The translations under genes were made by a program, and so were the position numbers. Below, one piece after another: positions 11,894 through 23,235 of a DNA stretch of 64,000 nucleotides. The DNA comes from Telopea speciosissima (Eukaryota > Streptophyta > Magnoliopsida > Proteales > Proteaceae), in contig NC_057918.1 in the NCBI RefSeq assembly GCF_018873765.1, positions 61,816,871-61,880,870 of the forward strand, written 5' to 3'. How positions within the stretch are numbered: the first letter of the stretch is position 1; each line of letters opens with the position of its first letter. The notes beneath the pieces are model-generated. The model was not told where the DNA came from, did no database searches, and was given only the letters and a program-made list of their open reading frames with translations.

Positions 11894-12198
11894 TCTTTTT
11901 TTTTTTTTTTGGTAAAAGGGGAATTTATTCAAGATAGGATCGAGCATAAGCCAAGGAATCTAAGTTACAAGCCTCTTGGATCCAAGCAGTGGAAACGGGT
12001 CATACTGTCTTGCTCGCAGACGACAGTGCCCTCCTAGGTAGGGAATTAGCAACAGTATTATAGTCCTTGGTAATATGAAAAAATGAGCAGAGCTCAAGAC
12101 CTGAAACTAAATAACTAATATCTTGGACTATAGGTGATGCTCTAGGCAGTCAGACTCAACTTGAATCTGGTCAAAACCCTTCTCCACTTAGAACCGAC
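11894..12198 (-). mobile_element. 5'-truncated LINE insertion with target-site duplication
   Basis: Read on the minus strand, the insert ends in a T/A-homopolymer tail (11895-11910 on +). It encodes scraps of the RNase H-like C-terminus of a plant L1 LINE (QVESDCLE..., FFILP, SLAYARS, partly out of frame). An 11-bp direct repeat, tcggcataact, flanks it at 11883-11893 and 12199-12209. The short length, tail and duplication are the signature of target-primed reverse transcription that aborted early. Confidence 0.85.
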
Positions 12199-12367
12199 TC
12201 GGCATAACTCGTCTCTTAGAGACAAGTGACATTAAAGATTTAAAGTACAAATCTCACCGGCTAGATGCAATCTAATAAATCCGTCTTCTGCTTTGAATGT
12301 AGCTCTACACATTTAGTCTTTTCGATAACAGACCATCTTGCACCTTCTAATATTTCAGGGCAGCGAA

Positions 12368-12474
12368 ATGGCTTCAACTATTATCCTAGATCCCCAACTT
12401 GAAGAAGAGACAACATTGAGGGTGAACGGAGCCGTCAAGATCCTTTTGAAGCTGAACTCCTTGGGTTGCGACAG
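12368..12474 (+). other. Possible isolated coding exon of unknown gene
   Basis: After a good acceptor (taatatttcag) a frame starts MASTIILDPQLEEE... and runs through VNGAVKILLKL to a good donor (gacag|gtatga, 12474/12475). It is 35 codons, phase 2. Codon use and splice sites look genuine, but no matching downstream exon was recognised, and I do not know the family. It may be a gene relic. Confidence 0.35.
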
Positions 12475-15474
12475 GTATGAAGAAACTCGTTTTCGCGTGT
12501 TCATTTCCCTTGGGTTTGACTTCTCTCCTATGAGATGTTTTGCTCCCGTTCTTCTTGTTTGTTTGATCGTTGGTTCTTCACTTCGATCTTCTCAAAATTC
12601 ACTGAAATTTTACTAGTTTTGAGTTAAACCGATTCAGTCAATCTTGATCCTGATTCTAAGTTATTAAAAGTTGAGTGCTTTCACGTAGCCTCAACGTTCA
12701 CTGCCCTGTTTCTGCAGTTCTGCTTTGCAAAGCCCCCACCACCACCAACCAGTGGCAGTGATGAGTCTCATCTCACGTAAGCTAGTTGCATTTGCATAGT
12801 GGGCTTGGTCAGAGCTATGCCCAAGGCTTGGTTTATGTGGAGTCCCCAATGTTTTGGAGGCCCAACCCATGCTCTACCGTGTGCAAGACTTGCATGGTAA
12901 CAGAAACACTAGTCTCAATAATTTAGGGGTGTCAAATGGTCTACCAGGTTATTTCGGTTTTTTTATATCGGGTTGTCACCGGCTATGGCAAGGGTGCAAA
13001 TGAGTAGGTATTTGGAACCCTTCACTAGATAGATCCTACCAATGAGACACTTGGCCCAAATCCCGACCATGATATATGTATATAATTTTCATCTTCCCAC
13101 TTTCTGCACATGAAGAAGCTAAACCTTGACTATGATCTTCACTGATGAATGAAACCAATGGTTTTGAACTTTTATAATTGGGAATTAAAGATCTCGTCTC
13201 CACTGTATGCTTAATTGAGCTCATGATTGACTCACTCAAGCTTAGCCTGTATCCCAAAGGCACGATAAAATGATTTAATATAGGAATCCCCAAGTTCTCA
13301 GTCTTTAGTTGAAGCTGTCATCGCCTGAAGTAGAGACTTGGCTTCTTCAATATTCTTCCCCCTTTGCATCAAGCAGATAGCAAGGAGGATTTTTCATTTT
13401 GTAGGGGAGGGGGCAGGGCTGTCATTTCAAGGGGGTCAACTATAAATCTCATGTTCCATCTCTGAAACAACTGTGGAACATGTTGAAACTGCTACTGTGG
13501 AACTTGGCAAGTGCTCAAAAGAGATCAAATTCAATGTGACTTAACTAAGAAAATGTTGATGATATGCGTTGGTAATTTCAATGATATGCGTAATTCTTTT
13601 GTAAGTAAAACTTCTGGGAGCCAGCACAATTAAAATTTAATGGTTGTTAGGAGTGGGCGAGCATTGTAATAGAAGTTCTATGTACATATTGCATGCAGTA
13701 CCCTATGGTGACTCCATTACAACCCAATCAGGCTGAAAATATGCCACTTGAAGTAGGTTATGATGCTTTAGGTAAGAGTTAGAATAATCGGGCTGTAACA
13801 ATCGGTCCAAACTGGTGTCCGATGGGCTGGCCCGAACCAAACCGAAATCGATAAGAAAACTACACCTAAAACCAAATCCCATATGTTAAACTTTCGGTTC
13901 GGTTTGGTCCAGGTTTTGGTGGTTGATTTCGGTCGATCTTAACGGTTCGGGGTGGGTTTTGACATCCCTAAGTCTCATGCCCATTCTTATTCTCTTATTG
14001 AACCAATGGATAACTCAAATCAAGTATTTGATAGCTGCTGAGGTTTTGACATTGAAATTTTGCTCTGAAATTGCTCTATTTCTTTTTGTTCTTTTGTGCT
14101 CTATTGCTTTTTGTTTTGAATGTAAGTTTTTTTCAATGATATATTTGTTATTCTTTGTTTTTTGACTTTAGCTCATCATTGTCTTCCTTACAGAGTATTA
14201 ATTACAAGAATATATGCAATGAGTTTTCTTAAGAAGATTGCATTATTCTTGAAGAAATTATGGATAGACCAACAAGAAGAAGCAGAAGAGAATTCTTTTT
14301 CTAATCTAGGAGTAAAGTTCAATGGAAATATAAATGGAGATGTAAAACTTTGCAATGCCCAGTCCTTCTCCATCAATTTGGATGCAGATATACAAGAGTA
14401 AATTTTTTTTTTTTTGTTTTATATTTTGCTTATTTGGTTACTAATTTTGATTATATGATATATTGTCAGAGATTCTAGTCTGATAAAAAAAAAAAGAAAA
14501 TCGGTAATATTTTTTTTCACTTAAGTCTTTCATGAAAAACTAATAAAAAAGAGTGGTAGTTTTTTTAACATTTTTTAAAGTTTCATTTGCAGAATGCATC
14601 CAGGACGAATTCTATTACTACATAATACTTTTAAGACAATCGGTAATATATCCTTAAAAACAATATGTATGATGGAATTAAATTGATTCCTATTTCAAGC
14701 ATTTGTGTCTCAGTTAAGAGATGTCATGGAAAGAACACCAAGGCCTCTGGCTGACGTCGTGACATTTTCATCACATTTGACATCCATCTGAGACAAAATG
14801 ACCCCATTTGCTCTCTGTCCGACTCTCAGTAGAGCCCAATCCGATGTCGAATGAAACCCAGCATCCACCTAGAAGCCTCGACCCAAAACGGCTTACCTTC
14901 CTCTCTGTCCGACGCAATTAGAAGATGAAACGACGCCGTTTAAACAAAACCGATGGAGGCTACATGACAAACGACGTCGGAGTATAGGCACCAAGCAATT
15001 TTGCCCAGATAGCTTCTGAATCCTATTCTAAGACCTGGTACTCATCTAGGGGACTATTTTGGGTATGTGAGCACAATTTTCAAGGAAAAACTCTATTTCC
15101 ATTTCAAAGTTGGGAGGTGAATCTCCAATGTACATTTCATACTCTCCAACCTCCAAGGTTCCAACCCTTATCTCAAGAGACCTCGTCACCTTATATTCGG
15201 ATCCCAGGAGATGCGGCCCAGCCCACCTTGAAAATGTCTGGGACCATGTCATGGTTGCCACTAAAGCCCAGAGTAAGGGAGATTTCCCTTGGAGTTGCTC
15301 TTTTTTTATTACAATTGTTTTTTTTATGCAAACAAAGATGCAATGGTGTTTTTTTTTTTTTTGTGCAAAACCATACCTGAGGGCACAGAGTCTGCCTTGT
15401 AACTTTGCTTTAGGTTCGACTCTGCCCTCCAAACCAGATTAGGGGAGACCAATTGAAGTTTTCGTAATGAATTT
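12475..15474. other. Intergenic stretch, no supported gene
   Basis: It holds a hAT-end-like taggggtgtcaaa at 12923, a palindromic MITE-like block at about 13790-13971 (ccaaaccgaaatcg mirrored by cggttcggtttgg, ending tgacatcccta), and a short open frame at 14162-14401 after an acceptor-like cttacag that I do not recognise. A GC-richer patch at 14740-14990 repeats ctctctgtccgac and includes an aaacgacgccgttt palindrome. A similar ctctctgtctgac occurs near 15780. Confidence 0.35.
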
Positions 15475-15650
15475 TTCTCCTCTCAGGTTCCCTATCCGGT
15501 CAGGTGCCCAGGTTCCTCTCATAGGGGGGTGGAAGTGACGACCTCACCCCACCCGGGCAGTGTGTTCGGGCAGGGGGTGAGGTCATCATTTCTATCCCCC
15601 TATGAGAGGAACCTGCGCACTTGATCGGGTAGGGAACCTGAGAGGAGAAC
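15475..15650. repeat. Long near-perfect hairpin (foldback MITE)
   Basis: The left arm 15475-15551 (ttctcctctcaggttccc ... gacctcacccc) pairs with the right arm 15575-15650 around a ~23-bp spacer. The arms match over almost 75 bp. No coding sequence. Confidence 0.85.
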
Positions 15651-16211
15651 GATCCGTTGGTAATGGTCTCGAGCAAATTTTTTAATGGTCTTGAAAATTA
15701 CACCGCTTACAGTCTGGCCGACGTCCCGTGCATGGATACCAATTCACCAAAACCTGTGTGAATCCGACGTCTATTGCTCTCTGTCTGACATTTTATGGCC
15801 TTCATCCGACGGCTTTTTTAGCACAGAACCCACTCACCCATCTCTGTGTAAAAATAAAACACCACCTTTCACACTTTTTCTCCTAATGGTCTCACCGCCA
15901 CCATGATCACCTCCCCTTGCCACCATCCCAACACTACCCCGCTACCACCACCAATCAAATCTACCGTTTAACCTAAAAACCTTCCTCTGCTGCTCAATCC
16001 CATCACCTCAATTCTCCCACCCCAGCCCTTTCTGTGCCACTAGGTTTTATGCATCAATTCAACGGCAGAGCGGCTCCTCTCTTCAAAACTAGTTGGCTCC
16101 GTGAGAAGGGGGAAACTTGGACTCGGTGATTTTAGGCCATTAACATACAAAAAAGAATAAAATTTGTAGATCTCTATCACTTTCTGCTTCAATACTTCTC
16201 TCTTTTCATTC

Positions 16212-16450
16212 TTTTTTTTTTTGCTAGCGAGGGTATTCAGGCCGTCGGCTTGACTATTCCCCCGAGTCTATGCGAGCCCCACAGTCACAGGACCAGGTCA
16301 TTTAAGTATTTAAGTGGAAAGCCAATTAAATCCAAGGTGAGTGGCCCCAAGCAAGTAAGAGGAGTTGAACACAGGTCACTTTTCGAATTAGACCAGAGCC
16401 CATGCCAACTCCTCCACCCCTTGGGGTTGATTAAAATGCGAGCTCCGAGC
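16212..16450 (-). mobile_element. SINE-like retroelement, minus strand (copy A)
   Basis: On the minus strand a B-box-like gtgttcaactcctct is followed by a body containing tgactgtggggctcg and gggggaatagtc, ending in a poly-A tail (T run at 16210-16221 on +). The same insertion is at 31990-32222 in copy B, so it predates the duplication. Confidence 0.55.
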
Positions 16451-16504
16451 AATGCAGGACCTATAATCCAATTGGTTCCCTCCCTATTGATAGACACTTT
16501 AGTA

Positions 16505-16625
16505 TAGAGAGGAATATCAATTTATTTAAGTGTACCAAAGAAGATTCGGAAGGTAACAGCTAGGAGACTCGAACTCGAGACCTTCTGGGGAACATGGGCA
16601 TGAAGCGCACCCAAACCCACTTCCT
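16505..16625 (-). mobile_element. tRNA-derived SINE fragment, minus strand (copy A)
   Basis: On the minus strand gggtgcgcttcatgccc and ctcgagttcgagtctcc give an A-box/B-box-like pair. The shared copy at about 32283-32400 shows it predates the duplication. Confidence 0.5.
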
Positions 16626-18029
16626 TACTACTTGCTAAACCCAAGAAGTTTTTTTCATCCGAAAACAAAAGCAAAGGAGAAAAAAAAAAAAAAGAGTTGG
16701 AAGATCTCAATAGTGTCTCAATCGTCTTCTCTGGCAAGTCGGATATTTTTTCCATTCTATTTCGTTTTCCACTCTTTCTGCTGCTCTGCCGGGGAAGTTG
16801 CAAGAATCGGTAATTTTGTTCTGTTTATGTCTCTAAACTCTTGCCTTCATGGATGATTTAGGGTTATGGGTGTTACGGAAATTCATTTTTAGATTCTTGG
16901 TTGGGTAGATGAAGAAGAACAAAGAAATCTACAATAAAAAAAAATTAAAAACTACCAAATGAATTTCTTATTTATGAAATTTTCAATTGATGCAATCAAA
17001 ACAATTTTAATTTCTTGACCAAAAATTTATTTGTTGACTATTTCATGAAATCAATCTGAAATTGAAATTGAAATCGAAATCATATGAAATCAGCCCTGAG
17101 TCTGGGCAATTCAACAACTTGAATTGAAATTGGTGGAGACTAATGAGAAAATAGTAAAATTCATTCATCCTCTTGAAGGGAACCTTATCATTTTAAGAAA
17201 GAAATAGTTGAGAGTCATACCTAGATTAGGGTTTGAGACTTAAAAATAATCACTTGACTCCATACGAACCAGTTCGAGAGAAGATTTTAGAAACCCTGAT
17301 CCACCTAGTCAAACTTGTCTTCCCATTCATGTGGTATTCTTATTAAATAATAAATATTCTCATCCATAGCGTATCCTGCCATATATAACAAAAAATAAAA
17401 TACACGAGAGAAAAAATAAATAAAAAATAATTTTCAAAAATTAGTTTTCAGAAAATTTATTTGGCCATTGGTTGACTTAATACTTAGCATATTGAATGAA
17501 GGTCTTGAAGGTGATATCAATTAGGTGCCCAGAATATTTGAGCTGGAAATAATCCCTTTAGCCAAACTTAGGTATATGTTTTTTTTTTTTAAAAATGAAA
17601 TCAAAACCAAATATATTAAACATAAATTGTTCATAGTACATCCAAAGTTAGAGGGACCGTCCTTGAGTTTTCAAAGCCTTACATGATAGTTGTTGTGCTA
17701 GCATAACAAACTTTGAAGTCTTGCCTACTAATATTTACATAGTGGAAACATTTTAAATAGGGCAAGAGTTCTCAGTGAAAGAGCATGGCCCTTGTGCACA
17801 TGCGGGGCCAATGAGAGAGTATACGACGGCATCAATAAGGCGGTCAAGGTGGGTAGGCGGTCATTTTAGCCTCAAGCAAACCAGCTAGTGAAATCTCCAA
17901 CCAAATCACTACTACCAAAAGTGGTTATAAAAGTTTATGAAAATGTTTCCTACACGTCTTATGAGTAATTTTTCTTTTCTATTTCACAATCACATGGGAT
18001 TTTGGCCTAGTTTTCTCTAGATCAGACTC

Positions 18030-18840
18030 TCTTCAGCTTCAGGCCTTCTCTGATGCGGATTGGGCTGGTGACAGCCTTGATCGCAAATCCACTAGAGGAT
18101 ATGCAATCTATATGGGTCCAAATCTCATCTCATGGGCCTCGAAGAAGCTGAAAACTGTGGCCCGATCGTCCACTGAGTCAAAGTATAAGGTCGTAGCAGA
18201 TGCAAGTGTCGAACTCACCTGGCTTCGATCTCTTTTTGGTGAACTCGGCATGTCTGTCACTGCTCCCTAGTCCTATGGTGTGATAATATTGGTGCCATGT
18301 ACCTCTGCGCTAACTCTGTCTTCCATGCTCGCACTAAGCATGTCGAGATTGACTTCCACTTTGTTGACGACAAGGTGGCCTCTAACGAATTACAAGTCCG
18401 ATTCATTTCTACAAAGGACCAAATTGCTAATATTCTCACCAAGGGTCTAAGCACAACATGGTTCAACTTTCTTCATGATAAGATGTGGGTTTGTGCACAC
18501 AAATCCCCACCTTGAAGGGGTGTATCAACTAGAATCATATCTTACCATATATTTTCTCCCAAAGCTTAAGCTGGCCAATATACACTCTTCCTTTTTAGTT
18601 ATTATCACATGTGATTTTCTTAGCCAATATCTTTCCTATTTGTTTGTTATCACATGTGCTTAATGTAACCTCCAATTAAGCAAGGATTGTTTTCCTTTTT
18701 AGTGGATCTCTTAAGATCTCACGAGTTGTATTCTCTCATTTGTACTCAGCTTTATATATCTCCAATATTGTGGAGAAATGTTTTTCAAGGAATGAAATCA
18801 ATATTCAATCTCCAATACATTCTAACCATCCGATTTCACA
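18030..18840 (+). mobile_element. Copia retrotransposon remnant: RNase H end plus 3' LTR
   Basis: The 3' part of a copia pol is visible: FSDADWAGD, DRKSTRGY, LISWASKK, TVARSSTESKY, then in another frame LWCDNIGA and HVEIDFHFV. A TAG near 18269 and a frame change separate the two parts. A polypurine tract (ttgaagggg, 18512-18520) directly precedes a TG-starting LTR at 18521 (tgtatcaacta). The LTR probably ends near 18840 (...ttcaca). The 5' half of the element is missing: the remnant abuts copy A. Confidence 0.85.
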
Positions 18841-19072
18841 CTGTGTGATTTCTCCCTAATCTGAGTTCTTATTCTCTGAGGAAAGGTCATATTTTGGTAC
18901 GTACTGTTTTGATAATTCAATTACAGTTTTTTTGCTACAGAGCAGCAATGTGTATTAATATAATAAAAGAAGAAAGTAACTTACAAATAAACCAACCCAA
19001 GAACTAACATGAACCCTTCGGCATAGCCCTTAGGTAAACGTTAGAGCCAGGTAATATCAAAAGAGATGCAGA

Positions 19073-22000
19073 TTAGGTGAATCTATAGAAAGGCTGTTCA
19101 AGCGTTTCCCAACAGACAATCTGCCTGATGAATTGGGGTGAAGAAGACCAACAGGAGTTGTTTTTCCTTTTCGCCGCGTATGTGGCAAGAGCATCTGCCG
19201 CCGAGTTTGCCTCTCTGTAGCAATGGGTCATACGCCATTTGATGTTGCCAAGGAAATAAGAGGCTTTCCACCACTTATTTATTAGATTCCAAGGAATCTT
19301 GCTAGACAGAATTGAAGAGACAACAACTTCCGAGTCGCACTCAATCCATAGATATCTAGCGCCCATTTCTCTAGCATGGTCAACTCCTGTAAAGAAAGCC
19401 CCCATTTCAGCTTTATAATTTGAACCCACTCCCTGGTACTCCGAGAAGCATCTTAACACAGATCCTACGTGATCACGAAGTAACCCTCCTACACCTATTG
19501 ACCCAGGATTACCCAAGGAAGAGCCATCAATGTTCAATTTCCACCACCCCCTAGGTGGTTGCTTCCATCGCACCTCTATTATCCTTCTAATTGGTGGTTT
19601 TAAGATTGTCACCTTCAGCTTACGCGCTAAGATAAGGTCGTTCACCGTTTTTACTTGAACCCTTTTCACCCTTATGCACTCCCCAACCTCCCTATAGCAT
19701 AGCTTTGCCACTTCAATAGGAGTTCTTCTCAAATTCTCATAGCGTCGTCTATTTCGCTCCCTCCAAATGTCTAAGCAGCAGATAATCAGAAGAGCATCCC
19801 ATGCTTTAGGTAAGGGAACAACCTTGGTCTTCCTGCGCCACCATGAAAACAATAATTCAATGGTTGGGAAACCACTCCAACTCTGATTGAAGCCATCTAG
19901 AGCCTCCACCCAAATTTGACGTGAGAAGGCGCAGTTAAGAAACAGATGGTTGATCGTTTCACAGTCCGTGTAGCATAAATCACATCTTGAAGCAAGAGGG
20001 ACTGTTTTTCGACATACCATGTGGTCTGTGGGTAGAACTCCCTGAGCAAGTCTCCATCCAAAAAGAGCAGCTCGTGGATGAAGGTCACAGTGCGAAACAG
20101 TTGGAGCCCACTCAGGGGAGGGCGCCTTTATTCTCAAAGTCTCCCAGGCGGTCTTGACTGCCAATTGGCCATTGGTTGTATGCGCCCAAACTCTCATATC
20201 CGGTTTTGTTGTGGCATGCAATACCACTGCCTTGGATCGCCATGAAGACACTTTTGAGTTCAGGTTCTTCAACTACCGGCAGATCCCAATTATCTTCTTT
20301 CCAAAAGTCAGCCACCGTTGCCGATAAATTGCTAGGAATGTGCAGAGGGTTGATGAGGTCTTCGATGCTTTGGTCATGAACCCACTTGTCAACAGCCTTC
20401 TTAAGTGACCCATCTGCCTTCACTAGTCGTCCTCTCAAAAAACCTGCAAGAGTAGACTGATTCGTGTATACATTCCAGGCTAGTTTAGCAATAAGGGCCA
20501 AATTTAAATCTCGTAACCGACGAATTCTGAGACCACCTTCCTTCTTGGGCTTACACAGCCTATCCCAACGAACAGTGAAGGCCCTAGAGCAGTCAGTCTC
20601 CCCTGACCAAATAAAATTGCAAACCCATCTCTCCATGACCTCTATAGCACTTATCGGCCAGAGATATACAGAGAAATTGTGGACTGGGATACTACTCATG
20701 ACTGTACGTACCAGCTCAATCCTTCCTGCCATGGATAGAAGGCGCCCCTTCCAAGACGCCAGCCATTTCTTGAACTGATCTACAAGAGGCTGAGTCATGT
20801 CGCGTTTCACCCTGCCCTTCATTAAAATAACTCTTAGATATCTTGTTGGGAAAGTACACACTGGGATTTGGGAGCACTGATAAAATTCTCCGTCTTCTTG
20901 CAGCTGAGACACGTCCAAAGAATACCTTGCTTTTTGCGAGGTTGATCACCTATCCTAAATAATCTCCATAGGCCTCCAGGAAGTGCTTGACTCGCCTAAC
21001 CTTAGTTAGCTCTGCCTTCACAAAAATAAATAGGTCATCAGCATAAAAAAGATGTGAGGGTGTTATCACCTGTCGTGGCCCTGTAAGAGCATTAAGCCAT
21101 CCCCTTTGACGCATGTCTTTCAACCCTCTACATAGCACCTCCTCTGAGAGGATAAATAGGAGAGGGGACAGCGGGTCGCCTTGTCTCAGACCATGTTCCA
21201 TCCCAAAAAATCCGACTGGTCCACCATTAATCAAAATTGAGATTCGAGTTGATTGGAGGATCTGGTGCACCCAATGTATCCACAATTGTGAAAAACCGAA
21301 AGCCCTGAGCACATCGAACAGGAAACTCCACTCAAGTGTGTCAAAAGCCTTTTGTATGTCCAGCTTCATACCCATACCTCCTCCCCTACATTTTGCATCC
21401 ATCAGATTTGTGAGCTCTGATGCCACACCAATGTTTTCATAAATGACCCTTCCTTTCTGGAAAGCCCCTTGCTCTGGAGCTATCAGCTTGTGCAAAATGG
21501 ATGATAGTCTGATTGACATAATTTTAGGGATAATTTTAAAAAAGAAATTCCCCATGCAGAGAGGGCGTAACTGCCCCACCCTATTGGCGTTGTCAACCTT
21601 TGGGATCAAGCAAAGAAAATTACAGTTCACCCCTTTAGTTATAATGCCTTCCCTAAAGAAACTCTGAATGCCTCGACACACATCCCTGCTAATGATGTCC
21701 CAACACACCCTGAAAAGAGTGCCAGGGTACCCATCCGGTCCAGGGGCACTAGCTGGGTCCAAATCAAAAATTGCAGTTTTGATTTCATCTTGCGAAGGGA
21801 TCTTAGCCAGCATGGTGCTATCTTGATCAGTTAACAGGGTAGGGATTGCAGCCAGAAGATCTTCATTTCTATTCCTCCCCCCACTCTTGAAGAAGTTCTC
21901 ATAGTGAGCCACTAAATGATCACCAATTTCTTTAGGATCTGTCAATGCCGAGACATCATCTCGTACTATTTCTCGAATGGTGTTCCTGGCGAGCCTCATT

Positions 22001-23107
22001 CTTGTTGAGAGATGGAAATATTTAGAGCAGTGATCTCCAAATTTCATCCATTTTTCTCTTGATTTTTCACCCCAAAGTTTCTCCTGCAGCTCAAGAGCTT
22101 GGGAATAGTCATGACGAGCTTGCACCTCTCTCTCAAATAATGCTTCAGAGTACCCTTCCCCATCTAAAAGCCCCTGTACTTGGTCAAGTTCAGCCTTTGA
22201 ACGGCTAAGCTCGTGATCCACATGCGGGAAGCTCTCCCTAGCCCACTCCCTCAATGGACCTTTAAGTCTTTTCAATTTGGTTTGAACCACAAAAATTGGA
22301 GAACCCCTGACCGGTTCCACCCAAGAACTCTGCACCACCCTACAAAAATCCACATGGTCTGCCCAGAACCTTTGCATGCGAAAAGGAGTATTGGTAGGCC
22401 GTGGCACTGTCTCACTGCACACTATCAGAGAGGAGCATGATCAGAAGATCCACGAAGTAGAATGCGTTGAACACATCCTGCAAACTGCTGATCCCAAGCC
22501 TCGTTACAGAAGCTTCGGTCAAGCACCGCCTGCACATTCCCCACCCTCCTGTTATTTGTCCAAGTGTACTTGTTACCTATTGAGTGAAGCGGCATCAGGG
22601 CTGCCGCCTCTAACATGGCTGCGAATTCCTCTACCGAGCCTATATTGAAGCAACCCGGGCCTCTTTTATCCCTTGCGTATAGGTAAGCATTAAAATTGCC
22701 AATAACTAGCCAAGGGCAAGCCATACCTGCAATCGATGCCAAGTCAATCCAAAGCTATCTTCTAGCTGCCCTAAAACAGCTTGCATGAACCACTGTGATA
22801 ATACTGCACACCCCCTTTAGCTCAACACTTATGGAAATGTGTTGCTCAGATTTCTTGATCACTCCTGGGCGATGCAATCCCATCTTCCACAAGCACCAAA
22901 TATTGTCAGGGCCATCATCTCGATCATTCGTGATAAGGTCCGAGTACATTCCCAACGACGCAAAAAAACGACTAGGAAATCTATCAGCTCCAATCTTAGG
23001 TTCTGCCAAGCATAAAACATCCGAATTTTGTTCCTTCACTAAAGCTCGCAAGTGTGCTCTAGCTTTACTATTGCCCACCCCCTGATGTTCCAAAAGAGGC
23101 ACCGCAT
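19073..23107 (-). pseudogene. LINE ORF2: endonuclease, reverse transcriptase, RNase H (broken)
   Basis: The start is the ATG at 23107-23105 (MRCLFWNIRG), the usual opening of plant L1 ORF2. The endonuclease part shows LAEPKI and GSSDHAPL; the usual GDFN motif reads GNFN near 22690. The reverse transcriptase shows LDPASAPGPDGYPG, QKGRVIYENI, KLDIQKAFD, GLRQGDPLSP and the catalytic FYADD near 21030. A CX2C-type region (CDLCYTD...HLFLNC, near 19960) follows. The RNase H tail has NIDGSSLGNPG, WIECDSEVV and REANSAADALA. Breaks: an extra base in the C run at 23078-23083, TAG at about 22755, a frameshift near 22424, TAG at 20950-20952, a frameshift near 20915 and another at about 20210-20270. It cannot encode a working protein. 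Confidence 0.9.
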
Positions 23108-23235
23108 GTTCAAAATTCTTCAGCATTTTCCTGGCGCTGAAAACCAACACCACGTTGTTGAGCGATACTTCTGGCCACAGAGTTGGCCTCAGTAGCACCT
23201 TTCCCTCTACGTCGCGCACCTGTGATGATATTGCC

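Larger units (their letters stand above)
15847..17998 (+). repeat. Dispersed repeat, copy A
   Basis: This is colinear with 30953-35520 (copy B) from aaaaataaaacaccacc to the attt/attccgcaat(c/t)..catgg region. Copy A lacks the two large insertions present in B and keeps both empty target sites: cttcaaaactagttgg at about 16083 and attaaataataaatattc at about 17342. It also lacks ~116 bp that B has near 35281. It contains two antisense SINEs and no protein-coding sense that I can support. The superfamily of the repeat itself is unknown. Confidence 0.85.
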
